Assembly (NCBI RefSeq): GCF_009660225.1
Contig: NZ_CP045920.1
Span: 1,984,001 to 2,048,000, forward strand
Direction: 5' to 3'
DNA: 64,000 bases
Source of the DNA: Pseudactinotalea sp. HY158
GTDB lineage: Bacteria; Actinomycetota; Actinomycetes; Actinomycetales; Beutenbergiaceae
Shown: positions 46,997-54,856 of the stretch, one piece after another
Numbering within the stretch: position 1 is the first letter of the stretch
Layout of the letters: each line of letters starts with the position of its first letter
Notes under the pieces: generated by a model
Database searches by the model: none
What the model was told of the DNA's origin: nothing
The model's input: only the letters and a program-made list of their open reading frames with translations
Translations under genes and position numbers: made by a program

Positions 46997-48030
46997 GAGA
47001 ACTGATACGGCTCCCCGCCGTGACGCCCACGCCCGTCGCTCTGGAGCACCCAGAACGAGAGCGCCCACAGATCCTTCTGGATCGCCCAGTCGAGCACCTT
47101 GACCGCATCCTCGGGCGTGAACTTCTCGCACTGACCGAAGTCGGAGTTGCCCGGCATCTCGATGATCCCGATCATGCTCCAGATCTCCTGCTCGGACTTG
47201 TCCGGGTAGAGGTCCGAGAGGATCCCGTGCAGTGAGTTCCCCGCCGCGATCGTCGAGGCGGCCATGTCGTGCGGTGGGCCGCTACCGTCCTGGCACGCGT
47301 AGGAGACGTCGTCGTAGTAGGAGAACGTCATGATGTTCACCGCGTCGATCCGGGTGCCGTTCTCGACGGCGTTGCGCAGTAGGAGCATGCTGCCGTCGTT
47401 CAGCCCGGTGGTCCACGTCGGCTGGGTGTAGACGAACTCGACTGTGCGGCCCTCCTCGGCGGCCCAGTCCTGCACGATCTTGATCGCCTTGTTCCGCCGG
47501 TCGATCGACTCCTCGGCGCCGGGCTTGGTCAGCGACCCGCCCTCGATGTCGAGGTCGATCCGGGTGAAGTCGTAGGCCTCGATCACCCGGATGAACTCCC
47601 GGGCGATCGCGTCGACGTCCGTGCAGCTGTCGGCCAGCTCGACGCCGCGGGTTCCGGCGGCGGCTCCCCCGAAGGAGGGGAACACGTCCCCGCCGGCTGC
47701 CCGGATGGCCTCGATGCCGTCGCGGTAGGTGGGTCCGATCGGGGAGTCGGCCCGACCGTTCCAGTACACGGTGCAGTCCCCCGGCCGGAGGGTCTGCAGG
47801 AACGCGAGGGTCATGTAGTCCGCGCCCGAGTCCTGACTCACCTGGAACAGGTCGTCCCGGGGGCTGTTGTTGTAGAAGTACGGGGCGAACACGTGGGCGG
47901 GAATCGCCGACCCGTCGTCGGCGGGGGCGGCCTGCGCCGGGGCGACGAGGGCCATGGCACCGGCGATCATGCCGGCGACGACCGCGCCGACGCCGAGCGT
48001 CCTCGATCGTCGAAATCGTGAGTTCGTCAT
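46483..48030 (-). CDS. GH18 chitinase-like protein with C-terminal WxL wall-binding domain (copy B)
   Basis: A secreted 515-residue protein. GGAAGG lies 4 bases before the ATG at 48030; the signal peptide ends near residue 35 (AQAA). The GH18 barrel starts IPAHVFAPYFYNN. The catalytic strand reads TRIDLDIEGG: Asp159, Asp161 and Glu163 of DxxDxDxE are kept, while the first Asp is Thr, resembling the Pyrococcus ChiA-like GH18 branch. The C-terminus is a WxL domain with GTGAGWSLTG (Trp413) and a final LTLTLI, which in Firmicutes binds peptidoglycan non-covalently. It is the downstream one of two tandem copies and precedes the DUF916 gene. Chitin or peptidoglycan-like glycans are the likely target. 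Confidence 0.88.
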   Translation of the reverse strand: MTNSRFRRSRTLGVGAVVAGMIAGAMALVAPAQAAPADDGSAIPAHVFAPYFYNNSPRDDLFQVSQDSGADYMTLAFLQTLRPGDCTVYWNGRADSPIGPTYRDGIEAIRAAGGDVFPSFGGAAAGTRGVELADSCTDVDAIAREFIRVIEAYDFTRIDLDIEGGSLTKPGAEESIDRRNKAIKIVQDWAAEEGRTVEFVYTQPTWTTGLNDGSMLLLRNAVENGTRIDAVNIMTFSYYDDVSYACQDGSGPPHDMAASTIAAGNSLHGILSDLYPDKSEQEIWSMIGIIEMPGNSDFGQCEKFTPEDAVKVLDWAIQKDLWALSFWVLQSDGRGRHGGEPYQFSRIFAPFTHGDNEAQTTVTTTVKAGPLSLEADLAPVVLPDVTLDGTDQVVSGALGQVTVVDARGTGAGWSLTGQASDLRAPAGDHVLDAANLGWRPAASVAAGGDLAGDDVAVSAGEDQAPGSGLDEASTLCSATGAGSGGSFDCSADLDLGVPSNTTPGTYTGALTLTLI

Positions 48031-48061
48031 CGAACCTTCCTTGCTCATGAGATGGGGTGAA

Positions 48062-48100
48062 GGCGTCGGGGGCACCGCGTGGGGCGGCGCCCCCGACGCC
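48062..48100 (-). terminator. Hairpin between the two GH18-WxL genes
   Basis: GGCGTCGGGGGC (48062-48073) pairs perfectly with GCCCCCGACGCC (48089-48100). It starts 26 bases past the stop of the upstream GH18 gene. Its sequence differs completely from the hairpin after copy B, although the short flank next to each stop is duplicated. Confidence 0.68.
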
Positions 48101-48105
48101 TGGTA

Positions 48106-48639
48106 CGAGGCCTGGTGGCGTCGTTCTAGATGAGGGTGAGGGTGAGCACCCCGGTGTAGGTTCCCGGGGTCGTGTTCGAGGGCACTCCGAGGTCGAGGTC
48201 GGCCGAGCAGTCGAAGCTGCCGCCCGATCCGGCTCCGGTCGCCGAGCACAGCGTGCTCGCCTCGTCGAGTCCGGAGCCCGGGGCCTGGTCCTCGCCCGCG
48301 CTCACCGCGACGTCGTCTCCGGCGAGGTCGCCGCCTGCGGCCACCGAGGCGGCCGGACGCCACCCGAGGTTGGCCGCATCGAGCACGTGGTCACCCGCGG
48401 GTGCGCGCAGGTCGCTCGCCTGACCGGTGAGGGACCAGCCCGCACCGGTGCCGCGGGCATCGACCACCGTGACCTGACCCAGCGCCCCGGAGACGACCTG
48501 GTCGGTGCCGTCGAGGGTGACGTCGGGCAGCACGACCGGGGCCAGATCGGCCTCGAGGCTGAGCGGGCCCGCCTTGACCGTCGTGGTCACGGTCGTCTGC
48601 GCCTCGTTGTCACCGTGGGTGAACGGGGCGAAGATCCGC
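48106..48639 (-). repeat. Near-identical duplication, copy A (WxL domain and 3' flank)
   Basis: Partner of 46463-46996. A second block of near identity spans roughly 49075-49260, matching 47432-47617 (the catalytic DLDIE region), while the intervening barrel segments are clearly diverged. The alternation suggests gene conversion between the copies. Confidence 0.9.
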
Positions 48640-49673
48640 GAGTACTGGTAGGGCTCGGCACCGTTGAGGCCACGGGCGTCACGCTGCAGCACCCAGAAGG
48701 AGAGCGCGAGGATGTCCTTCTGGATCGCCCAGTTGAGCACCTTGACCGCATCCTCGGTGCTGAAGGCCTCGCATGGGCCGAAGTCGGAGTTGCCGGGCAT
48801 CTCGATGATCCCGATCATTCCCCACAGTTCGCTGTCGGACTTGTCCGGGTAGAGATCGGCGAGGATCCCGTGCAATGCCGTGCCGGCGCTGATCGTCGCG
48901 GCGGCCATGTCGTGCGGCGGACCGTCGCCACGCCGGCAGGCGTTCGAGACCGCGTCGTAATAGTCGAAGGTCATGATGTTGACCCCGGCGAGCTCGACGT
49001 CGTGCTCGACGGCGCTGCGAAGCAGCTTCATGCTGCCCGCATTGAGGCCCTCGCTGGCGTAGGTGGGCTGGGTGTAGACGAACTCGACTGTGCGGCCCTC
49101 CTCGGCGGCCCAGTCCTGCACGATCTTGATCGCCTTGTTCCGCCGGTCGATCGACTCCTCGGCGCCGGGCTTGGTCAGCGACCCGCCCTCGATGTCGAGG
49201 TCGATCCGGGTGAAGTCGTAGGCCTCGATCACCCGGATGAACTCCCGGGCGATCGCATTCACGTCCGTGCAGCTGTCGGCCAGCTCGGTACCGTTCGACC
49301 CGGTCCGAGCACCCCCGAAGGAGGGGAACACGTCGCCGCCGGCGGCCCGGATGGCCTCGATGCCGTCGCGGTAGGTGGGTCCGATCGGGGAGTCGGCCCG
49401 ACCGTTCCAGTACACGGTGCAGTCCCCCGGCCGGAGGGTCTCGAGGAACGCGAGGGTCATGTACTGCGCCCCCGACTCCTGACTCACCTCGAAGAGTTCG
49501 TCGGTGGGATTGTCGTTGAAGAAATACGGCGCGAACACATGCGGGGGAATCGGATCCCCCGCTTCGGTCGGCGCCGCCTGGGCTGGAGCCGCGATGCCCG
49601 CGAGGGCGAGGCCGGCGATGGCCACGCCCGCTCCGAGGGCAGTACGGGACCGTCGGGTCCTGAAGTTCGTCAT
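48126..49673 (-). CDS. GH18 chitinase-like protein with C-terminal WxL wall-binding domain (copy A)
   Basis: A secreted 515-residue paralogue of the next gene, in the same order: signal peptide (to about 34), GH18 barrel, WxL domain. AGGAGA lies 4 bases before the ATG at 49673. The catalytic strand is TRIDLDIEGG with Asp158, Asp160 and Glu162; Thr155 stands where most GH18 enzymes have Asp. The barrel differs from copy B around residues 200-260 and 320-345, which include likely substrate-loop regions, so the two may prefer different glycans. It has the cluster's strong promoter (TTGACA-N18-TAGGTT) and a ROK-like palindrome in the leader. Confidence 0.88.
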   Translation of the reverse strand: MTNFRTRRSRTALGAGVAIAGLALAGIAAPAQAAPTEAGDPIPPHVFAPYFFNDNPTDELFEVSQESGAQYMTLAFLETLRPGDCTVYWNGRADSPIGPTYRDGIEAIRAAGGDVFPSFGGARTGSNGTELADSCTDVNAIAREFIRVIEAYDFTRIDLDIEGGSLTKPGAEESIDRRNKAIKIVQDWAAEEGRTVEFVYTQPTYASEGLNAGSMKLLRSAVEHDVELAGVNIMTFDYYDAVSNACRRGDGPPHDMAAATISAGTALHGILADLYPDKSDSELWGMIGIIEMPGNSDFGPCEAFSTEDAVKVLNWAIQKDILALSFWVLQRDARGLNGAEPYQYSRIFAPFTHGDNEAQTTVTTTVKAGPLSLEADLAPVVLPDVTLDGTDQVVSGALGQVTVVDARGTGAGWSLTGQASDLRAPAGDHVLDAANLGWRPAASVAAGGDLAGDDVAVSAGEDQAPGSGLDEASTLCSATGAGSGGSFDCSADLDLGVPSNTTPGTYTGVLTLTLI

Positions 49674-49691
49674 CGAACTCTCCTAATTGGA

Positions 49692-49704
49692 AGGAAACTT
49701 TCCT
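49692..49704. promoter_or_regulatory. Palindrome AGGAAACTTTCCT in the GH18 leader
   Basis: A perfect 6-1-6 palindrome 18 bases upstream of the GH18 start and just downstream of the -10 element, so a bound repressor would block elongation. The sequence resembles ROK-repressor sites known from actinobacteria (recalled, not searched), and a ROK gene lies at the other end of the cluster. Confidence 0.6.
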
Positions 49705-49717
49705 ATCTGGCACGGAC

Positions 49718-49747
49718 AACCTATGGGGGTCCGAACGCGGCTGTCAA
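49718..49747 (-). promoter_or_regulatory. Promoter of the GH18-WxL cluster
   Basis: On the minus strand TTGACA (49747 to 49742) and TAGGTT (49723 to 49718) are separated by 18 bases. The -35 is a perfect consensus. Confidence 0.72.
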
Positions 49748-49826
49748 GCCCTGTCCGCTACCGAAGAACTCGATCGATCGACTTTGGTCGAAGCGGCGGA
49801 CTCCCGGCCGGCCCGAGGCTGTGACC

Positions 49827-49866
49827 TCTGCCCGTTCTTGACAGAATCTGCCCGGTCTTGCATGCT
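49827..49866 (+). promoter_or_regulatory. DeoR gene promoter with 20-bp-period direct repeats
   Basis: TTGACA (49838-49843) is followed after 17 bases by CATGCT (49861-49866). Two copies of TCTGCCCGNTCTTG lie at 49827-49840 and 49847-49860, exactly 20 bases apart, overlapping the -35 and filling the spacer. Direct repeats of this sort are typical DeoR-family targets, so autorepression is likely. Confidence 0.62.
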
Positions 49867-49908
49867 TGCGGTCACGATCGGTAATCATCCCCGGACCAAG
49901 GACGGCTC

Positions 49909-50685
49909 ATGCTTGCAGCGACGCGGCGCGCCCGGATCGTCGACCTCGTCAGGTCACACCGGTCGATCTCCAACGACGCCCTCGCCTCCGAACTCGACGT
50001 CTCGGTCGAGACGGTCCGCCGCGACCTGGACCATCTCCATCGGCAGGGCGCCCTCCAGCGGGTCCGCGGTGGCGCCGTCCGCCGGCGCACCGCGGTCTCG
50101 ACCGAACCGTCGTTCCCGGCTCGGCAGGACCTCGCGGCCGCGGAGAAGAACGTGATCGCCCACGCGGCCGCGGCGCTGGTCGCCGAATCCCGCACGGTCT
50201 TCCTCGACATCGGCACCACGGCGGCCGCGGTGGCGACCGTGCTCGCCCCCGAGTTCCGCGGCACCGTGGTCACGCCCTCGATGCGGGTCGCGGAGATCCT
50301 GAGCGAGTCGGCCGCGATCGAGGTGCTCGTCCCGGGAGGCCGGGTCCGCGGCGGAGACATGTCGATCTCCGGTCCGACCGCACGCGCCTTCCTCGCCGAC
50401 ATCAACCCGGACGTCACCCTCCTCGGCACCGGCGGGGTCGACCTCGAGGCGGGAATCACCGACTTCGAGCTCGCCGAGGTCGACATCAAGCGTGTGGTCA
50501 TGGCCAACAGCGCCCACACCTACGCCCTGGCGGACTCCTCGAAAGTCGCCGTCCGAGCGCCCTACCGAGTCTGCGACCTGTCCGAGGTCGACGCCGTCGT
50601 GACCGATCTGGGGATCTCCGAGAGTGACCGCGACGCGTTCGACTCCCACGGCATCGACGTCATCGTCGGCCCCATCCACTCCTGA
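49909..50685 (+). CDS. DeoR-family (GlpR-like) transcriptional repressor
   Basis: A 258-residue regulator. Start at 49909, beginning MLAATRRARIVDLVRSHRSI; the ribosome site is modest. The helix-turn-helix (SNDALASELDVSVETVRRDL) lies at about 21-41, followed by the DeoR sensor domain with FLDIGTTAAAVATVLA and the phosphosugar-binding region near the C-terminus. It is first in a unit with an FGGY kinase and two FAD oxidoreductases, 9 bases before the kinase. Such sets usually handle glycerol or a polyol through its 3-phosphate, so a phosphorylated polyol is the probable inducer. Confidence 0.9.
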   Translation: MLAATRRARIVDLVRSHRSISNDALASELDVSVETVRRDLDHLHRQGALQRVRGGAVRRRTAVSTEPSFPARQDLAAAEKNVIAHAAAALVAESRTVFLDIGTTAAAVATVLAPEFRGTVVTPSMRVAEILSESAAIEVLVPGGRVRGGDMSISGPTARAFLADINPDVTLLGTGGVDLEAGITDFELAEVDIKRVVMANSAHTYALADSSKVAVRAPYRVCDLSEVDAVVTDLGISESDRDAFDSHGIDVIVGPIHS

Positions 50686-50694
50686 AGGAACCCC

Positions 50695-52123
50695 ATGGCC
50701 ATCCTCGCAATCGACCAAGGCACCTCCGGAACGAAGGCGATCGTCGTCGACGGTGAGACGATCCTCGCCGTCGCGGACCGGGAGATCCGCCCCCACTACG
50801 GCCCGGGCGGCGTCGTCGAACAGGATCCCGGCGAGCTCCTCGCCTCGGTCCTCGACTCCGCCCGTGAGGCCGTCGCCGCGGCCGGAGTGCCGCTGAGTGC
50901 GGTCGCGCTCGCGAACCAGGGCGAGACCGTGCTCGCCTGGGACCGAGAGACGGGCGAGCCGCTCACGCCGGCACTGTCGTGGCAGGATCGGCGGGCCGAG
51001 GAGATCTGCACCGAGCTGGCCGACCACGCCGCGCGCGTGCAGGCCCGCACCGGGCTCCAACTCGACCCGTACTTCACGGCTCCCAAGATGGCCTGGCTCC
51101 GGCGTCACTGGACCGCGGCCGGCGTGGTCACCACGACCGACACCTGGATCGTGCACCACCTCACGGGGCGGTTCGTCACCGACACCTCGACCGCCTCCCG
51201 CTCCCTCCTGCTCGATCTCGACCGCGTCACGTGGGACCCGGAACTCGCGCGCCTCTTCGGCCTCGACTCCGAGGAGTTCCCCCAGCTGGTCGCCAGCGAC
51301 GAGATCGTCGGCACGACCACGCTCTTCGGCGGCGAGGTGCCGGTCACCGGCCTCATCGTGGACCAGCAGGCCGCGCTGCTGGCCGAGAGTTGCACCGTGG
51401 CCGGCACCGCGAAGTGCACCTACGGCACCGGGGCGTTCCTGCTGGCCAATCTCGGCCCGACCCCCACCCGGTTCGACAACGGCCTGACCACCTCGGTCGC
51501 GTGGACCCTGCGCGGCGCCACCACCTACTGCGCGGATGGTCAGGTCTACACCGCGGCCTCCGCCGTGCGCTGGCTCATCGACCTCGGCCTCATCGATTCG
51601 GCGGCCGCGCTCGACGGCGTGGCCGCCGCCTCCGCCGAGGGCGTCATGTGCGTGCCCTCCTTCGCCGGCCTCGCGGCCCCGTGGTGGCGCTCCGACGCGC
51701 GCGCCGTGCTCACGGGCCTCGGCCTCGCCTCCGGCCGCGGACAGATCGTTCGCGCCGTCCTCGACGGCATCGCCGCACAGGTCGCACACCTCGCCGGTCT
51801 CGTGGAATCCGGGGCCGGCGGGCAGTCGATCGAGCGGCTCCGGGTCGACGGCGGCCTCACCCGCTCGCGCGTGCTCATGCAGACCCAGGCCGACCTGCTC
51901 CAGGCACCGGTGGACGTCTTCGCCTCCCCCCCACGCGACCGCCCTCGGCGCCGCGGCGTGCGCACGCATGGCCCTCGACCCGGCCCTGCCCCTCACCGAC
52001 GCCCCGATCCCCTGGCAGCCGTCCCAGTCTCACACCCCCGCGATCGACCGCGCCGAGGCCACCCGATTCCGGTCGGACTGGCTCTCGGCCCTCACCGCGA
52101 ACCTTCCCCAGGAGCGCTCATGA
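50695..52123 (+). pseudogene. FGGY-family kinase (glycerol/polyol kinase-like), frameshifted
   Basis: An ATP-dependent kinase resembling glycerol kinase: AIDQGTSGTKAIVV at 5-18 and DGGLTRSRVLMQTQADLL near residue 385. The frame breaks at a run of seven Cs (51926-51932). With six Cs the reading continues ASPHATALGAAACARMALDP, the normal FGGY C-terminus, and ends ERS at 52123, overlapping the next start (ATGA); total 475 residues. With seven Cs the last 66 or so residues are replaced and the frame runs on into the FAD oxidoreductase. GGAA lies a few bases before the ATG. Either a sequencing error in the C run, a true mutation, or slippage; the rest of the gene is intact. Confidence 0.85.
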
Positions 52124-53553
52124 CCTACGACATCCTCATCGTCGGAGCCGGCGTCGTCGGCACCGCCCTCGCGCGCGGGCTCAGCCGCACGACCGCCTCG
52201 GTTGCGGTCCTCGATTCCGCGAACGACGTGGGCACCGGGACCTCCAAGGCGAACACCGCCATCCTCCACACCGGCTTCGATGCCGCGCCCGGCACGCTCG
52301 AGGCCCGGCTCGTGCGCCGCGGATACCGGCTGCTCGGCGACTACGCACGGGCCGCCGGGATCGCCGTCGAACGCACCGGTGCGATCCTCGTCGCCTGGAA
52401 CGAGACCGAGGTCGAGGCACTGCCCGCCCTCAAGGCCAAGGCCGAGGCGAACGGCTACGACGCCTGCCGCATCGTCCCCGCCGAGGACGTCTACGCGGCA
52501 CTGCCCCACCTCGGGCCCGGGGCGCTCGCCGGGCTCACGGTGCCCGACGAGTCGATCATCGACCCATGGACGCCGTCGCTCGCCTTCGCGACCGAGGCGA
52601 CGGCGAACGGGGCGCACCTCCTGCTCGGGCGGGAGGTCACCGGCGTGAGTGTCGGAGCCTCGACCACGACGGTGCACACGAGCGCCGGGGACGTCACCAC
52701 AACCTGGCTCGTCAACGCGGCCGGGCTCGGCGCCGACACCCTCGACCGGCTCCTCGGCCACGACCGGTTCACGGTCACCCCGCGCCGCGGCGAACTCCTC
52801 GTCTTCGACAAGCTCGCGGCCCCGCTCGTGACCCGGATCGTGCTGCCGGTGCCCACGGCGCTCGGCAAGGGTGTGCTCGTGAGCCCGACGGCGTTCGGGA
52901 ACGTCATGCTCGGCCCGACGGCCGAGAACCTCGAGGACCGGACCGCCACGAACACCTCCGAGGGTGGGTTCGAGTTCCTGCGAAGCAAGGGCGAGCGGCT
53001 CATGCCCCGCCTCTTCGACGAGGAGGTGACCGCCTCCTACGCGGGGCTGCGGGCGAGCATCGACCACCCCGACTACCTCATCGAAGTCGACGCCGCGCAA
53101 CGGTACCTGCTCGTCGGCGGCATCCGATCGACCGGCCTCACCTCCGCCCTGGCCATCGCCGAGTACGCCGAGGAGCAGCTCGCCGCCGCGGGCCTGAACC
53201 TGCCCGCCCGGCCGGATCCGGCCCCCGTGCCGGTCATGCCCAACCTCGGCGAGCGCTTCCCCCGGGCCTCTCAGCAGCCGGATCGCATCGCGGCGGACCC
53301 GAGCTACGGCGAGATCGTCTGCTTCTGCGAACGGGTGAGTGCCGGCGAGATCCGCGACAGCCTGTGCTGCGCCGTCCCCGCCGTGGATCGGGCGGGGGTG
53401 AGCCGGCGCACCCGCGCCACGAACGGGCGCTGCCAGGGATTCTTCTGCGGCGCCGCCGTCGACGCGCTCATCACCGAGCACGGCCGGGACCCCGGACCGC
53501 CCTGCCGGATCCGGCAGCCCGAGCAGAACCAGCAGCACGAGGAGCAGGAATGA
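52120..53553 (+). CDS. FAD-dependent glycerol-3-phosphate dehydrogenase-like protein with BFD-type domain
   Basis: A 477-residue flavoprotein of the DAO/GlpA/LhgO group. The ATG at 52120 has AGGAG 6 bases upstream and overlaps the kinase stop. The N-terminus TYDILIVGAGVVGTALARG binds FAD. From about residue 405 a BFD-like [2Fe-2S] domain is marked by CFCERV and CQGFFCG. This architecture matches GlpA-type dehydrogenases that pass electrons from a polyol 3-phosphate to a partner flavoprotein, here probably the next gene. It has no membrane segment. Its start is in the same frame as the frameshifted kinase, which explains an apparent 952-codon fusion. Confidence 0.87.
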   Translation: MTYDILIVGAGVVGTALARGLSRTTASVAVLDSANDVGTGTSKANTAILHTGFDAAPGTLEARLVRRGYRLLGDYARAAGIAVERTGAILVAWNETEVEALPALKAKAEANGYDACRIVPAEDVYAALPHLGPGALAGLTVPDESIIDPWTPSLAFATEATANGAHLLLGREVTGVSVGASTTTVHTSAGDVTTTWLVNAAGLGADTLDRLLGHDRFTVTPRRGELLVFDKLAAPLVTRIVLPVPTALGKGVLVSPTAFGNVMLGPTAENLEDRTATNTSEGGFEFLRSKGERLMPRLFDEEVTASYAGLRASIDHPDYLIEVDAAQRYLLVGGIRSTGLTSALAIAEYAEEQLAAAGLNLPARPDPAPVPVMPNLGERFPRASQQPDRIAADPSYGEIVCFCERVSAGEIRDSLCCAVPAVDRAGVSRRTRATNGRCQGFFCGAAVDALITEHGRDPGPPCRIRQPEQNQQHEEQE

Positions 53554-54787
53554 CCACGAACCCGGACGTCCTCGTCATCGGCGCCGGGCCCTCCGGACTC
53601 ACGGCCGCCACCGAGCTGCGGCTGCGGACCGGGGCGAGCGTCGTCGTCCTCGAGCGCGAGCAGACCGCCGGCGGGATCCCCCGCCACAGCGACCACATCG
53701 GCTACGGCATGCGCGACCTGCACACCGTGACGACCGGCCCGAGGTACGCCGCCCGGCTCGTCGACGCCGCCCTCGACGCGGGCGTCGAGCTGCGCACCGG
53801 CACGATGGTCACCGCCTGGACCCCGGAGACGGGCGCCGAATGCACGAGCCCCGCCGGCCACTCGCGCCTGCGCGGACGGGCGACCCTGCTCGCCACGGGC
53901 GCACGCGAGCGCCCCCGGTCGGCCCGGATGATCCCCGGCGGCCGGCCCGCCGGGGTGCTCACGACCGGGGAACTGCAGAACACCGTGCACCTCCACCACC
54001 GGGGCGCGGGCACGAAGGCGGTCGTCGTCGGCGGGGAGCTCGTGTCCTGGTCCGCCGTCATGACCCTGCGGGAGGCCGGCTGCGAGACGGTCGCGATGGT
54101 CACCCGCCACGCCCGCCCCGAGTCCTACGGCGTGTTCAACCTCGGGGGCCGGGCGATGTTCCGCACCCCCCTGGCGACCCACGCCCGGGTGACCCAGGTG
54201 CTCGGCCGCCACCGGGTCACCGGGGTGGAGCTCGAGGACTCCCGCACGGGCGAACGCCGGATCGTCGAATGCGACACGGTCGTGTTCACCGGGGACTGGA
54301 TCCCCGACCACGAACTCGCCCGGGCCGGCGGCCTCGCCCTCGACCCGGGCACCCGCGGGCCGCTGGTCGACGCGCTCGGCCGCACGAGCCACGTCGGCGT
54401 GTTCGCCGCCGGGAACGCGGTCCACCCCGTGGACACCGCCGACGTCGCGGCGCTCGGCGGCCGGCACGCGGCCGGGCCATCGCCCGCTTCCTCGCCCACC
54501 CGGACTCCCCCGCGTGGGGAGGCGGGCTGCGGATCGAGGTCGCGGCACCGCTGCGCTGGGCCTCGCCCGGCTGGTTTCACCCGCACCTGCCGCCCGCGCG
54601 TCAGCGGATCCTGACGTGGAGCGAGGAGTACATCGGCGCACCGACCGTGACCGTCTCCCAGGCGGGAGCGGTCATCGGGCGCCGCCGCCTGCCGTGGCCC
54701 GCCTCACCCGGCCGGGTCTTCCGCATCCCGTGGTCGCTGCTCACCGGCGCCGTCCCCGGGGCGGGCCCGATCACGATCTCGCTCTGA
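53550..54787 (+). pseudogene. FAD/NAD(P) oxidoreductase, partner of GlpA-like protein, frameshifted
   Basis: A flavoprotein disulfide-reductase-like subunit starting PDVLVIGAGPSGLTAATELR, resembling the second subunit of bacterial glycerol-3-phosphate dehydrogenase sets. The ATG overlaps the previous stop (ATGA). The C-terminal FAD motif VFAAGNAVHPVDTADVAALG is intact, but near 54471-54477 one base is missing: GCGGCCGGGCC reads GP, whereas adding one C restores RAIARFLAHPD and a further 100 residues, LTWSEEYIG to GPITISL, ending at 54787 (about 412 residues). In the unrepaired frame translation stops at 54614. Same question as the kinase: error or real decay. Confidence 0.8.
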
Positions 54788-54856
54788 GATCCCCCACCCC
54801 GCTCGTCCCCCCCCCGCTCACCGGCCGACGCCGGGGGCCAGTCACGAAGGAACGCA

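Noticed and set aside
54799-54830. C-rich tract with a nine-C run before the permease gene
   Set aside because: It is non-coding, forms no hairpin and overlaps no recognised promoter; probably only composition.
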